A stretch of DNA of 61,964 nt, taken from contig NZ_LRRB01000241.1 of NCBI RefSeq assembly GCF_001646865.1, positions 1-61,964 on the forward strand. Direction: 5' to 3'. A program made the translations under genes and the position numbers. Positions 25,024 to 57,400 of this stretch are shown one piece after another (position 1 is the stretch's first letter; each line of letters begins with the position of its first letter). Origin of the DNA: Aldersonia kunmingensis. Lineage in GTDB: Bacteria > Actinomycetota > Actinomycetes > Mycobacteriales > Mycobacteriaceae. The notes below the pieces were generated by a model. That model saw nothing but the letters and a program-made list of their open reading frames with translations. It ran no database searches and was not told the DNA's origin.

Positions 25024-25042
25024 TTAAGTGAGGCTAACCTAC
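25024..25042. promoter_or_regulatory. IdeR/DmdR iron box upstream of the monooxygenase gene
   Basis: TTAAGTGAGGCTAACCTAC matches 16 of 19 positions of the consensus TTAGGTTAGSCTAACCTAA. It overlaps the stop codon of the preceding transporter gene and is about 180 bases upstream of the monooxygenase start. IdeR/DmdR with Fe(II) would repress from here. Confidence 0.8.
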
Positions 25043-26866
25043 ACCTGGTTGTGTGCGCAAATCTTTCGCGGTGGTTTCGGCCCATGCGGACCACAATTCG
25101 GCAAAGCGGCCGTCTGCCGCGCGGAGTGCGTCGGGAGTGCCCTGTTCCACGACCTTTCCGCGATCGAGGACAACCACCAGATCGGCCGCCGCGGCCTGGC
25201 TCAGCCGGTGCGCCACGACGAGGGTTGTCCGGCCGGCTGTCGCTGCGTCCGCAGCGCGTTCGAGCTCGCGGGCGCCGAGGCTGCCCGCTTCGGCTGTTGC
25301 CTCGTCCAGCACGGCCACGGGCGGGTCCACCAGCACCAGGCGTGCGAGCGCGAGTTGTTGTGCCTGTGCGGCGGTCATCGCGTGCCCGCCCTCGCCGACA
25401 ACGGTGTTCAGGCCGTCGGGAAGTCGGTCCACCCAGCCGAGCGCGTCGACCAGGCCAAGCGCATCGCGAATTTGCTCGACGCTCGCTTCCGGCGCCGCGA
25501 GGCGCAGATCGTCGACGAGCGGGCCGGCGAAGACGTGCACCTCCTGGCTGAGGATTACGACGTGTCGACGCAGTTGTCCCGGCGCAAGCGCGTCCAGCGG
25601 TACACCGCCGAGCCGCACGGATCCTGATGTCGGTGCAAGCGTCCCTGCGGCGATACCGGCGACGGTCGATTTGCCTGCGCCGGTGACTCCGACGAGTGCG
25701 ACTCGTTTCCCGGCTGGGACAGTCAACTCGATCCCGCGCAGCACTTGCTGCAACCCGTCATAGGTGAACGCAACGTCGCGTAACTCGAGCGCGTTGTCGG
25801 CCGGCGCAGGCGGCAATTGTTCGCCGCTCTCGGCGTCCGATCCGGGTACCGGGAGCGCGGCCACGCCGACGAGCCGCGCCAGCCCCGCACCCGCGAGCTG
25901 CAGATCGTCGAAGCTGTACAGGAGCATGCCGATCGGATTGAACAGCCGATGGAACAGCAGCGCCGCCGCGGTGGTCGCGCCGACGGTGACGGAGCCGTTC
26001 TGCACCAGTACGTAGCCGACGATCAACACCGCGGCGAGTCCGACGAACTCCGCTCGATTGACGCGGCCGACCATGCGCGTGAAGAGCGTGAACACTCCGA
26101 TGGTGAGGTCGCGTGCATGGCCCGATGACGTTTCGATGGTCTCGACCTCGCGGCGGTCGAGTGCGTAGGCGCGGACCGTGCGCGCACCGACAATGCTCTC
26201 TACGAGGACCTGCGACCGGTCGGCGACAGCGCGCCGCTCTGCCGCATAGCGCGGCGTGGATCGGGGCAGGAACCACCGCAGGGTGAGGGCATACATCGGC
26301 AGCGCAACGGCACCGGCCAGACCGAGCCGCCAGTCCAGCCCGAGCATGGCGATGACGCTGACGCCGGTGAGCAAGACCGACGACACAACCGTGGGGACCA
26401 GCGTGGATACCGCCTTTGTCACCGCGGAGACGTCGTTGCCCACCCGCGAAAGCAGGTCACCGGTACCCACGCGCTCGAGTTCCGGCACCGGAAGCCACAG
26501 CGCGGAGTGGACAACGGACTCGCGCAGATCCGCGAGGACACCGGCGCCGAGCGCGGCGATGGCGTAACCGCCGAACCCGATCGCCAGCCCGGATATCAGC
26601 GCCGCCACACCGGCGATCACGGCGATGGGCAACAGCACCGATGACGATGCGCCGTCGGTGATGCGGTCGACCAACACACCGAACGCGAGCGACGGCACGG
26701 TCGCGGCGGTTGCGCCGATGACGCCGATCACCGCGATACGCAGCATCGCCGCGCGGCGGGTCGCGAGTTCAGCGCGCAACCAGACGAACGTCTGCCGGGC
26801 GGTGGCCACCGGCAGTACCGGCGCTTGGCCCTCCTGCTCGGGCAGATTCGGATCAACGATTGTCAT
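25034..26866 (-). CDS. Type IV ABC transporter half, canonical ATP site, degenerate signature
   Basis: 610 residues: about six transmembrane segments (to about 320), then an ATPase domain. Walker A GVTGAGKST (Lys399), Walker B VAVLDEAT (Asp521, Glu522) and switch His553 in VVAHRLS are intact. The position of the LSGGQ signature instead reads MTAAQ (497-501). The preceding gene has the opposite defects, so the two should pair into one heterodimer with a single working ATP site. In a siderophore locus it most likely moves the siderophore or its iron complex; ExiT in exochelin loci and IrtAB in mycobacteria show that both export and import are possible. It overlaps the preceding gene by ATGA. 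Confidence 0.9.
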   Translation of the reverse strand: MTIVDPNLPEQEGQAPVLPVATARQTFVWLRAELATRRAAMLRIAVIGVIGATAATVPSLAFGVLVDRITDGASSSVLLPIAVIAGVAALISGLAIGFGGYAIAALGAGVLADLRESVVHSALWLPVPELERVGTGDLLSRVGNDVSAVTKAVSTLVPTVVSSVLLTGVSVIAMLGLDWRLGLAGAVALPMYALTLRWFLPRSTPRYAAERRAVADRSQVLVESIVGARTVRAYALDRREVETIETSSGHARDLTIGVFTLFTRMVGRVNRAEFVGLAAVLIVGYVLVQNGSVTVGATTAAALLFHRLFNPIGMLLYSFDDLQLAGAGLARLVGVAALPVPGSDAESGEQLPPAPADNALELRDVAFTYDGLQQVLRGIELTVPAGKRVALVGVTGAGKSTVAGIAAGTLAPTSGSVRLGGVPLDALAPGQLRRHVVILSQEVHVFAGPLVDDLRLAAPEASVEQIRDALGLVDALGWVDRLPDGLNTVVGEGGHAMTAAQAQQLALARLVLVDPPVAVLDEATAEAGSLGARELERAADAATAGRTTLVVAHRLSQAAAADLVVVLDRGKVVEQGTPDALRAADGRFAELWSAWAETTAKDLRTQPGVG

Positions 26867-28575
26867 CGCAGCACCGCCGCGCGATAGCGATGATCCGTCG
26901 TGGTGAGTTCCGTGTGCGTGCCCTGCGCGCGGACCTTGCCGTGCTCGATCAGCACCACCCGATCGGCGGCGGCGAGCAGGGCCGGACTGCTTGTCAGCAG
27001 GACTGTGGTGAAGCGCCGTTCCGTGTGCCGCGTGTGGGTGAGGCCGTCGGCGATCGCGCGCTCCGTGACCGCGTCCACCGCGGTCGTCGGGTCGTGCAGC
27101 ACGAGCACCGCCGGGTCGGCGACGAGCGCGCGTGCCAACGCGAGTCGTTGTCGCTGTCCGCCGGACAGCGATTTGCCGCGCTCGAGCATCGTGTGGGCCA
27201 GTCCGTGTGGATGCGCGTCGACGATATCGACCGCGGACGCGGCCTCCAGTGCGCGATACAGCCCGTCCTCGGTCACGTCGGGTGCTCCCGCGGTCAGGTT
27301 CGCGCCGACCGAGCCGGTGAAGAGATCGGTGACGTGCGGCTCGACCAAGAGCGAGCGCGGTGACTCGGCGAGCGAAATCCGATGTACCGGCACGCCGGAG
27401 ATGAGCACCTCGCCCGACCCGTTCGGTGGCACAACCTCACCCGCGAGCGCATCGGCGAGTGCCTCGGCGTCGGCCGGGTCGGCTGCAACGACACCGACGT
27501 ATTCGCCGGCGCGGACCGCGAGGTTGAGCCCGTCGAGTGACCGCAGGCGAAGATCGCGAACGACGATGTCGTGCGGTCCCGGGCCGATCGGCACCGGCGG
27601 AAGGTCGGGCCGTACATGGTCCGCGGTGGCGATCAGCGTCAAGCGTTCGGCCGATGCTCGGGAGGTGGCGAGCCGGCTCGGCAGCAGCGACAGCATCGTC
27701 AACGGCTCGAGCACGAACTGTGCGAGTCCGACAACGGTGATCAGTTCGCCGATCGTGATCCCGCCGTCGAAGGCGAACCAGCCCGCGAGCACCGCGACGC
27801 CAATGGCCAGCAGCGCGCTGAAGCCGCCAGCGACGCCGGCGAATATCCCCTGTGCTTTGGAAGCGCGCAGCATCGCACCCAGCGCGAGGCGGCTCGCGGC
27901 GCGGTAGCGGGTTGCGGCGGACTCCTCGGCACCGATACCGCGCAGCGGGCGTAGCCCGGCGATGAGGTCGGTCGCCGCGCCGCCGGTCTCCGCGATGCTC
28001 TCCTGCTGAGCGAGGACGCGGCGGGTGAGTGCCGGTGCGCCGACATGCAGCAGGAGCAGCAGGACCGGGACACCGATGATGATTGCCGCGCCGAGGGGAA
28101 CGTCGATCGAGAGCAATGCGACCGCACTGACGACGACCGCAACCAGTGCGCCGACGGCGTGCGGGGTGTACTCGAGCAAAGTCGCGGTCTCGTCCGCATC
28201 GGTGCTTGCGACCGTGAGCTGTTCTCCGCTGCGCAGCGAGGTGTCGATCCCGCGAGGATGCAGGATGCGTTCGGCAGTGGCGACGCGCAGCCGGTGTGCG
28301 CGGGTGGCCGCAACCTTCGCCGCGAGCCGAGCGCCGAAGCGGTACGCGGTAGTCAGTAGGGCGAATACGCCGGCGAGCACCGCGATCCACACGGTGAGCG
28401 CGCCGACATCGCCTTGTTCGATCGCCCGGTCGACGATGACGCCGATCAGAATGGGAATCGCGGCCTCGCACGCCTGATGGAGGCTCAGCAGAACGGAGGC
28501 GCCGGCAAGCGCGACTCCGTTGTCCCGGAAGCCGTCGAGCAGGATTCGGGAGGCGGGAGTGGTGGCGGCGAACAT
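26863..28575 (-). CDS. Type IV ABC transporter half with degenerate ATP-binding site
   Basis: 570 residues: a six-segment membrane domain (about 1-310), then an ATPase domain. The Walker A region reads GEYVGVVAADPADAEA (about 357-372) with no GKS/T. The Walker B end is LHDPTTAVD (His494-Asp495 where Asp-Glu is normal) and the switch His is replaced (LLTSSPAL). The signature LSGGQRQR (470-477) is perfect. This subunit should therefore not hydrolyse ATP at its own site but completes the active site of the partner encoded next. The ATG at 28575 lies 78 bases after the esterase gene, in line with an NRPS-esterase-transporter operon. Confidence 0.9.
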   Translation of the reverse strand: MFAATTPASRILLDGFRDNGVALAGASVLLSLHQACEAAIPILIGVIVDRAIEQGDVGALTVWIAVLAGVFALLTTAYRFGARLAAKVAATRAHRLRVATAERILHPRGIDTSLRSGEQLTVASTDADETATLLEYTPHAVGALVAVVVSAVALLSIDVPLGAAIIIGVPVLLLLLHVGAPALTRRVLAQQESIAETGGAATDLIAGLRPLRGIGAEESAATRYRAASRLALGAMLRASKAQGIFAGVAGGFSALLAIGVAVLAGWFAFDGGITIGELITVVGLAQFVLEPLTMLSLLPSRLATSRASAERLTLIATADHVRPDLPPVPIGPGPHDIVVRDLRLRSLDGLNLAVRAGEYVGVVAADPADAEALADALAGEVVPPNGSGEVLISGVPVHRISLAESPRSLLVEPHVTDLFTGSVGANLTAGAPDVTEDGLYRALEAASAVDIVDAHPHGLAHTMLERGKSLSGGQRQRLALARALVADPAVLVLHDPTTAVDAVTERAIADGLTHTRHTERRFTTVLLTSSPALLAAADRVVLIEHGKVRAQGTHTELTTTDHRYRAAVLR

Positions 28576-28653
28576 GTCAGTGCGGATCCGATTCGGTCGG
28601 CACGAAATCGATCATTGCGAGCGTACCGACCGGGGGCAGCAGTCCGAGCAGCA

Positions 28654-29711
28654 TTACGCCGATACCCCGAGCGCCTTCGCGAGCACGGGCCACGACTCGT
28701 GCAGCGCGTCCTGCCAGTACAGCCAGGAATGGGTGCCGGAGGGCCGGAAGTCGAAGGTCGCCGGAATGTCGAGCGACCTCAGTCGATCTGCGAGTTGGTG
28801 CGTGCAGTAGTTCGTGACCGCCTCGATCGCCCCGCCCACCGCGATCTGGTCGAGCAACGGTGGTGCGCCCGGTGCGCGGGCCACAGTCGGCTGCTCGTAC
28901 GGTCCGGGCAGACCGCTCGCCGTTGAGATGTACAGCTCCAAACCACGCAACTTTGCGGCGTTGAGATACGGATCGTGCGCGGCCCACTCCGGATCGTTCG
29001 GCGCGCCCCACATGTTTCGAGTGTTGCCCTTGCCGCCGGCCTCAACGACGGCACGAATCACGCTTTGCCCCACTGGGTCGCTGGTCATCGCGCAACCGCT
29101 GTAGGACGCGACGCCTCGGTAGAGCCCGGGGGCCTGTATCGCGAGGTCGAGCACCGATGTCGCCGACATGGACAGGCCACCGATCGCGTTGACGCCGTTC
29201 GCGTCGAGCGCGGCGTCGAGGACCGGCGGCAGTTCCTGGGTGAGAAACGTCTGCCACATGTTCCGGCCCAGCTTGGGGTCGGAACTGCGCCAGTCCGTGT
29301 AGTACGCGGCGTAGCCGCCGATTGGGAAGACGACGTTGACGGACTTGTCGGCGAAGAAGTCGACGATGTCGGTCTGCTTGATCCAGTTGGCGCCGTCGAC
29401 ACCGGCTCCGGCGCCATTGAGCAGATAGAGCGTAGGGCGAGGCGCACTGTCGTCCGCAGGCCGCAACACCTGCAATTGGATCACCCGCTCCATCGCCGCC
29501 GAGTAGACGTGGACGTTCCAGCGTTTGTCCGACAGCCGTTCGATGTGGTCCAGATGCGGTTCGACTGCCGCACTCTCGGACGCCGGTGAGGTGGATCCCG
29601 CTACCGGCGCCGCGGCTGCGCCCGGCGCGGTGGCCAGCGCGAACGTCGCGGCTGCGACCAGCCCAGTCGCCACGGCTGCGGCGATGCTCAGTAGTGCGGC
29701 GCCCGGACGTT

Positions 29712-29715
<4 letters not shown>
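28654..29715 (-). CDS. Secreted antigen-85-family esterase coupled to NRPS-1
   Basis: 353 residues. Signal peptide of about 36 residues (ends APGAAAAP). An alpha/beta-hydrolase of the esterase/antigen 85 family (PF00756) with nucleophile Ser182 in GGLSMSA, probable acid Glu298 in VGGAIEAV and His329 in SGTHSWLYW, the last matching antigen 85 almost exactly. Antigen 85 proteins transfer mycolic acids, but the same family includes the siderophore esterases Fes/IroE. The ATG overlaps the NRPS-1 stop (ATGA), and a close paralogue is coupled to NRPS-2. A siderophore-linked role outside the membrane, such as ester hydrolysis or acylation, is inferred from this position; a plain mycolyltransferase remains possible. 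Confidence 0.88.
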
Positions 29716-52262
<22,547 letters not shown>

Positions 52263-52359
52263 GTTGCCTCGTCAGGGGTCGGGGTTGCGGTCTTGCGCAC
52301 GTCGAGGATGAACGAGGCCGACCTCTGGTTTGCTCTAGCTCCCCCGCTTTAGCAATCGA

Positions 52360-52382
52360 AGGAAGGTTTGCATAACCTTCCT
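52360..52382. promoter_or_regulatory. Iron-box-like palindrome between NRPS-1 and formyltransferase genes
   Basis: AGGAAGGTT-TGCAT-AACCTTCCT is a perfect 9-bp inverted repeat with a 5-base spacer. The inner 19 bases match about 13 positions of the IdeR/DmdR consensus. It sits near the middle of the 206-base divergent gap, about 98 and 87 bases from the two start codons, so one regulator could control both directions. Confidence 0.65.
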
Positions 52383-52468
52383 AAGGCAGTCAAGCTGACT
52401 GGGCACTTTCCCGAGTGCCGCCCGATTGGGGGGCGGCCACGAGCCATTCCGAGATGTAAGGCCAGTAG

Positions 52469-53413
52469 ATGCGCGTAGTCACGTTCGGCTATCAGACCTG
52501 GGGACACAAGACTCTGCAGGCGCTACTGGACTCACCGCACGAGGTTGTACTGGCGGTCACACACCCGCCGAGCGACCATGCCTACGAGTCGATCTGGGCG
52601 GACTCGGTGGAGGACCTGGCGCGCGCGAACAACGTGCCACTGCACCTGGCGAAGCGGCCGGACGCCGAACTGATCGACCGCGTGAAGCGCGCCGAGCCGG
52701 ACATCATCGTGGCCAACAACTGGCGCACCTGGCTGCCGAAGGAACTGTTCGACCTCCCGCCCCACGGCACGCTCAACCTGCACGACTCGATGCTGCCGAA
52801 GTTCACCGGCTTCTCGCCCGTCATCTGGGCACTGATCAGCGGTGAGAGCGAGGTGGGACTAACCGCGCATCGGATGGATGACGGGCTCGACACCGGCGAC
52901 GTCGTCGTGCAGCGCGCCGTCCCGATCGGCCCACGCGACACCTCGACCCAGTTGGTGCAGGCCACCATCGACATCATCCCCGAGGTGCTCAGCGAGGCGC
53001 TCGAACTGATCGAGAGCGGCAACGCCATCTGGACCCCGCAGAACCTGGAGGACCGCACCTTCTTCCACAAGCGCGCCGAGATCGACGACCGGATCGACTG
53101 GACCTGGCCGGCCGAGTACATCGACCGCTTCGTCCGTGCGCTCGTCGACCCGTACCCGAACGCGTACACCTACTTCCGCGGCCAGCGCCTGCGCATCGTG
53201 CAGGCCTCGGTGTCGCAGTGCCGCTACGGCGGGACGCCCGGCCGCGTGTTCATCCGCGAGGGCAAGGGCATGGTCATCGTCGCGGGCCCGGACGCTTATC
53301 GCGGCGGCAACCGCGGCCTCGTGATCGAGCGCCTGCGCACCGACGACGGTGTCGAGCACGACGCGAACGACTTCTTCCCGCAAGGCGGCGGGTACCTCAC
53401 CAACGAGCGGTAA
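52469..53413 (+). CDS. N5-hydroxyornithine formyltransferase (FxbA/Rft/CchA-like)
   Basis: 314 residues. Transfers a formyl group from N10-formyl-tetrahydrofolate to N5-hydroxyornithine, as in exochelin, rhodochelin and coelichelin pathways. The methionyl-tRNA formyltransferase fold has the catalytic set Asn103 and His105 in LNLHDSMLP and Asp141 in DDGLDTGDVV. FTGFSPVIWAL, and the C-terminal FRGQRLRI with GTPGRV, fit the family. The housekeeping Fmt is excluded by context and by the siderophore-type sequence. It is divergent from NRPS-1 and tail to tail with the second esterase (14 bases). Confidence 0.92.
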   Translation: MRVVTFGYQTWGHKTLQALLDSPHEVVLAVTHPPSDHAYESIWADSVEDLARANNVPLHLAKRPDAELIDRVKRAEPDIIVANNWRTWLPKELFDLPPHGTLNLHDSMLPKFTGFSPVIWALISGESEVGLTAHRMDDGLDTGDVVVQRAVPIGPRDTSTQLVQATIDIIPEVLSEALELIESGNAIWTPQNLEDRTFFHKRAEIDDRIDWTWPAEYIDRFVRALVDPYPNAYTYFRGQRLRIVQASVSQCRYGGTPGRVFIREGKGMVIVAGPDAYRGGNRGLVIERLRTDDGVEHDANDFFPQGGGYLTNER

Positions 53414-53427
53414 CCCGCGCTCTCCGA

Positions 53428-54465
53428 CTACTGCGCCTTGTCGAGCGCCTTCGCAAGTGTCGGCCACGACTCGTGCAGCGCGTCCTGCCAATACAGCCAG
53501 GAGTGAGTCCCGGTCGGGCGGAAGTCGTACGTCGCGGGAATGCCGAGGGCGTTCAGCCGGTCCGCTAGGCGTCGGGTGCAGAAGTTCGTGATTGCCTCGA
53601 TCGCGCCGCCGACGAGGATCTGATTCTCCAGTGCCGGCGCGTCCGGTCCCCGGGCGGCAGTCGGCGTGTCGTGCGGGCCGGGAAGCCCGGTCGAGGTCGA
53701 AATGTAGAGGTCGAGTCCGCGCAGCCCTTCCGCGTTGATATACGGGTCGTGGGCCGCCCACTCGGGATCGTTCGGCGCGCCCCACATGTTGTCCGCATCG
53801 CCCTGGCCTCGCAGCTCCACGATGGAGCGAACGAGGCTCTGGCCCACGGGGTCACTTGTCGTCGCACAGCCGCTGTAGGACGCGACACCGCGGTACAAAC
53901 CGGGCGATTGGATCGCAAGATCCAGCACCGACGAAGCGGACATCGACAGACCACCAATGGCATTGACACCATTGGTGCCGAGTGCGGTATCGACCACCGG
54001 CGGCAGTTCCTCGGTCAGGAACGTCTGCCATTTGTTGCGGCCGAGCTTGGGATCATCGTTGCGCCAGTCGGTGTAGTACGCGGCGTAGCCGCCGATCGGG
54101 ATGACGACGTTGACGTCCTTGTCGGAGAAGAAGCTGACGACGTCCGTCTGTTCGAGCCAATTGGCGTTGTGCACTCCGGCATCGGCGCCGTTGAGCAGGT
54201 AGAGCGTCGGCTGAGGCGAACTGTCGTCGGCAGGGCGCAGTACCTGCAACTGGACCACGGTGTCCATCGATGGCGAATAGACGAACACGTCCCATCGCCG
54301 ATCCGACACACGCTCGATGCGATCCACGTGCGCCGTGGCGCTCGCGCTCGATGAGGCAGGTACCGAATTCGGCGCCGCCGGCGCCGCCGCCGCGCCCGGC
54401 GCGCCGGCGAGTCCCAGCACAGCGGCAATGGCGATGATCGGTGGCACGGTAGAACGCAGCCTCAT
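53428..54465 (-). CDS. Secreted antigen-85-family esterase coupled to NRPS-2
   Basis: 345 residues. Paralogue of the esterase encoded at 28654-29715, identical at most core positions. Signal peptide of about 28 residues; Ser174 in GGLSMSAS, Glu290 in VGGAIEAI and His321 in TGTHSWLYW form the expected triad. The ATG overlaps the NRPS-2 stop (ATGA), repeating the arrangement of the first pair. The same role is expected; two copies suggest two products or two steps. By sequence alone it could be an ordinary mycolyltransferase. Confidence 0.88.
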   Translation of the reverse strand: MRLRSTVPPIIAIAAVLGLAGAPGAAAAPAAPNSVPASSSASATAHVDRIERVSDRRWDVFVYSPSMDTVVQLQVLRPADDSSPQPTLYLLNGADAGVHNANWLEQTDVVSFFSDKDVNVVIPIGGYAAYYTDWRNDDPKLGRNKWQTFLTEELPPVVDTALGTNGVNAIGGLSMSASSVLDLAIQSPGLYRGVASYSGCATTSDPVGQSLVRSIVELRGQGDADNMWGAPNDPEWAAHDPYINAEGLRGLDLYISTSTGLPGPHDTPTAARGPDAPALENQILVGGAIEAITNFCTRRLADRLNALGIPATYDFRPTGTHSWLYWQDALHESWPTLAKALDKAQ

Positions 54466-57400
54466 CGGTGTAGCTCCATTTCTTCATAACGCCGGTCGTC
54501 CCGGTCGAGGTACGCGCCCACGATCGGGCCGATCTCGGCAAGCGCACCGGGTGTGCAGATTTGCCAGTGCGTGGTGTCCACCTGGAACTCGCGGATTACG
54601 CCTCCCACGAACGACCGCCAGGTATCGACTCCCCTGGTGGATGCGGGATGGTCACGTTCTGCAGTGAAGTACAGTACGTCGCCGCCGAACTCGCCAGGAC
54701 GATGGGCACGTTGGAGACCCACGTTGTGCGTCGCAGCGTCGAGCAGTCGGTGCAAGTGCTCCGGCCGAATCGATGGGAACCTACTTTCCACTTGCGCGAG
54801 GACGACGTCCACCGTCTCCGGCCCGACTGCCCGGTCGGTGATCTGCGGAGCGCTGTGCAGGCCGAGTCCGGCGAGCAGATCGGCGACGCGGAAGTCCTCT
54901 GTCGCAGTCGCGGACGGAACGGGACGCGCGAAGCTGTCGAGTAGCACGAGGGAATCGACGGTCTGCCCGGCCGCTTCGAGTTGTACGGCCATGGCATGGG
55001 CGAGAACTCCACCGAGTGACCAGCCGAGCAGGTGATACGGCCCCTCCGGCTGAACCCGACGGATCTCGTCGAGATACCGCGAAGCGAGCACATCGATGGA
55101 TTCGGCCGGTGCCGAATCGTCGATGATGCCCGGCGTCTGCAGGCCATAAATCGGGCGATCCCTGTCGATCACACCGGTGAGACCGCCGTAGCACCAGGCC
55201 AAGCCAACAACCGGATGCACGCAGAACAGCGGCGCCTCACTTCCGGCGGCCCGGATCGGCAGCAGCACATCGAGTCCCGCGTCATCCGATCCGGACTCCT
55301 CGTGACGCCGCGCGATCGAGGCCGGCGTCGGATCGGAGAACAGCCACTGCAGCGGAATCTCGATGCCGGCACCGTCGCGCAGTTTCGCGACAACCCGCGC
55401 AGCGGATAGCGAGTCACCGCCGAGATCGAAGAAGTTGTCGTCTGCGCCGACAACCGGTGTCCCGAGAACGTCCTCGAACACGGACGCGACTGCCTGTTCT
55501 GAAGGTGTGGCAGGCGCGCGGAACACTGCTGCCTGCACCACCGGAGCGGGTAGTGCTTTGCGGTCGAGCTTGCCCGAGGCGTTGAGCGGGAATGCGTCGA
55601 GCACCAGGATCTGGGCGGGCACCATGTAGGTGGGCACGCGGGCTGCTACTGCGGCGCGCAGTGTGGCCTCGTCGAGGGTGGCACCGGCCGACGCGACGGC
55701 ATAGCCGATCAACCGGTCGCCCGCATGCGGATCGCTGTGGGCGATTACGACCGCGTCTGCGACGTCGTCCGAGCCGCGCAGTGCGGTCTCGATCTCGCCC
55801 AACTCGATGCGCAATCCACGGATCTTCACCTGGAAGTCGGTGCGCCCCAGGTACTCTAGCTCGCCGGCAGGAGCGGAGCCTGCGGAGCGACCCGAAAGTC
55901 CAGGAGCGGAGCCTGCGGAGCGGCCATCGGACACCGCGGTCCACCGAACCAAATCGCCTGTGCGGTAAAGCCTTTCACCTGCGCCGAAGGGGTTGGCCAC
56001 GAATCGGTCAGCGGACAGATCGGGACGACCGAGGTATCCGCGTGCGAGTTGCACGCCTGCGAGGTAAAGCTCACCGGCGATGCCCTCGGGGACGGGTTGC
56101 AAGCGTGCGTCGAGAACGTAGACCTGGGTGTTCCACACCGGTGCGCCGATCGGCACGCCGGCGCGGTCGGTGTCGGTCACTTCGTGGTAGGTGACATCGA
56201 CGGCGGCTTCGGTCGGGCCGTAGAGGTTGTGCACACCCACTCCGGGTGCGAGTGCGCGCATCCGCTGTGCGACTTCGCCGCTGAGGGCTTCACCGGAGGC
56301 GAAGACCCGTCGCAGTGTGCTGCACCGCCCGGCGGGGACGGTCGCCACGAACACCGACAGCATCGACGGCACGAAATGCATCGTGGTCACCGACTGCTGC
56401 TCGATCAGGTCGGCGAGATAGTTCGGGTCGCGGTGCCCATCCGGTGCGGCGACGACGAGACGCGCACCGATCCCCAACGCCCAGAACAACTCCCACACCG
56501 ATACGTCGAAGGTGACGGGCGTCTTCCACAGCACGACGTCGGCGTTGTCGAGGCCGTACTCGGCTTGCATCCACGCCAGACGGTTCACGATCGCGGCGTG
56601 CGGCACCGCGACACCCTTCGGGCGGCCCGTCGATCCCGATGTATAGATCACGTACGCCGTGTTCTCCGGACGCAGCGGTGCCACTCGGTGCGAATCGGTC
56701 ACTGCCGCGGCCGAATACCCGGACAGATCCAGCGCGTCGATATGCAGGACAGTCCGGTCACCCGTCGCGAACTCATCGGTGGTGGTGGACAACACGACGG
56801 CTGGTTCGGCGGAATCGAGCACATAGGCGATCCGGTCGGCGGGATGATCGGGGTCCACCGGAACGTAGGCGCCACCCGCGGCCACCACCGCATAGATTGC
56901 GATCAGCAGGTCCGGGCTGCGCCGCATCGCGACCGCCACCCGAGATTCCGGACCGACCCCTATCGACACAAGGTGGCGGGCAAGGCGATTGGCCCGCGCC
57001 GCAAACTCTGCGTAGGTGAGGGTCGCGTCCACGAACAGCACCGCGGAGGCGTTCGGCGTAGCCGCAACCTGCTGCTCGAACCTGTCGAGCAGCAACCCCG
57101 ACACCCCGTCGACAGCGGTGTCGTTCCAGCGCTGCAGTACCTGGGTCCGCTCGTCGGCGGTCAGCAGGTCGACCTCGCCGACCGGCAGTGCGGGATCTAC
57201 CGCGATCGCCTCGATGACCCGCAGGAGCCGGCTACCGAGCGTGTCGATTTCGGCGGTCCCGAAGATGCCCCGGTCGTACTTCAGCACCAGGCCCAGCGTT
57301 GCCTCGACCGAGGCAAGCAATGTCACCGGGTAGTGCGTTCCGTCGTCGACTTCGACTCCGGTTATGCGCAGGCCGTCGAGTGCGTCGTTGGCTGCACCGA

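Noticed and set aside
24846-25094. 82-codon minus-strand frame upstream of the monooxygenase
   Set aside because: Runs across the iron box and promoter region with no ribosome site or domain; only the last eight codons could be a leader, noted in a finding.
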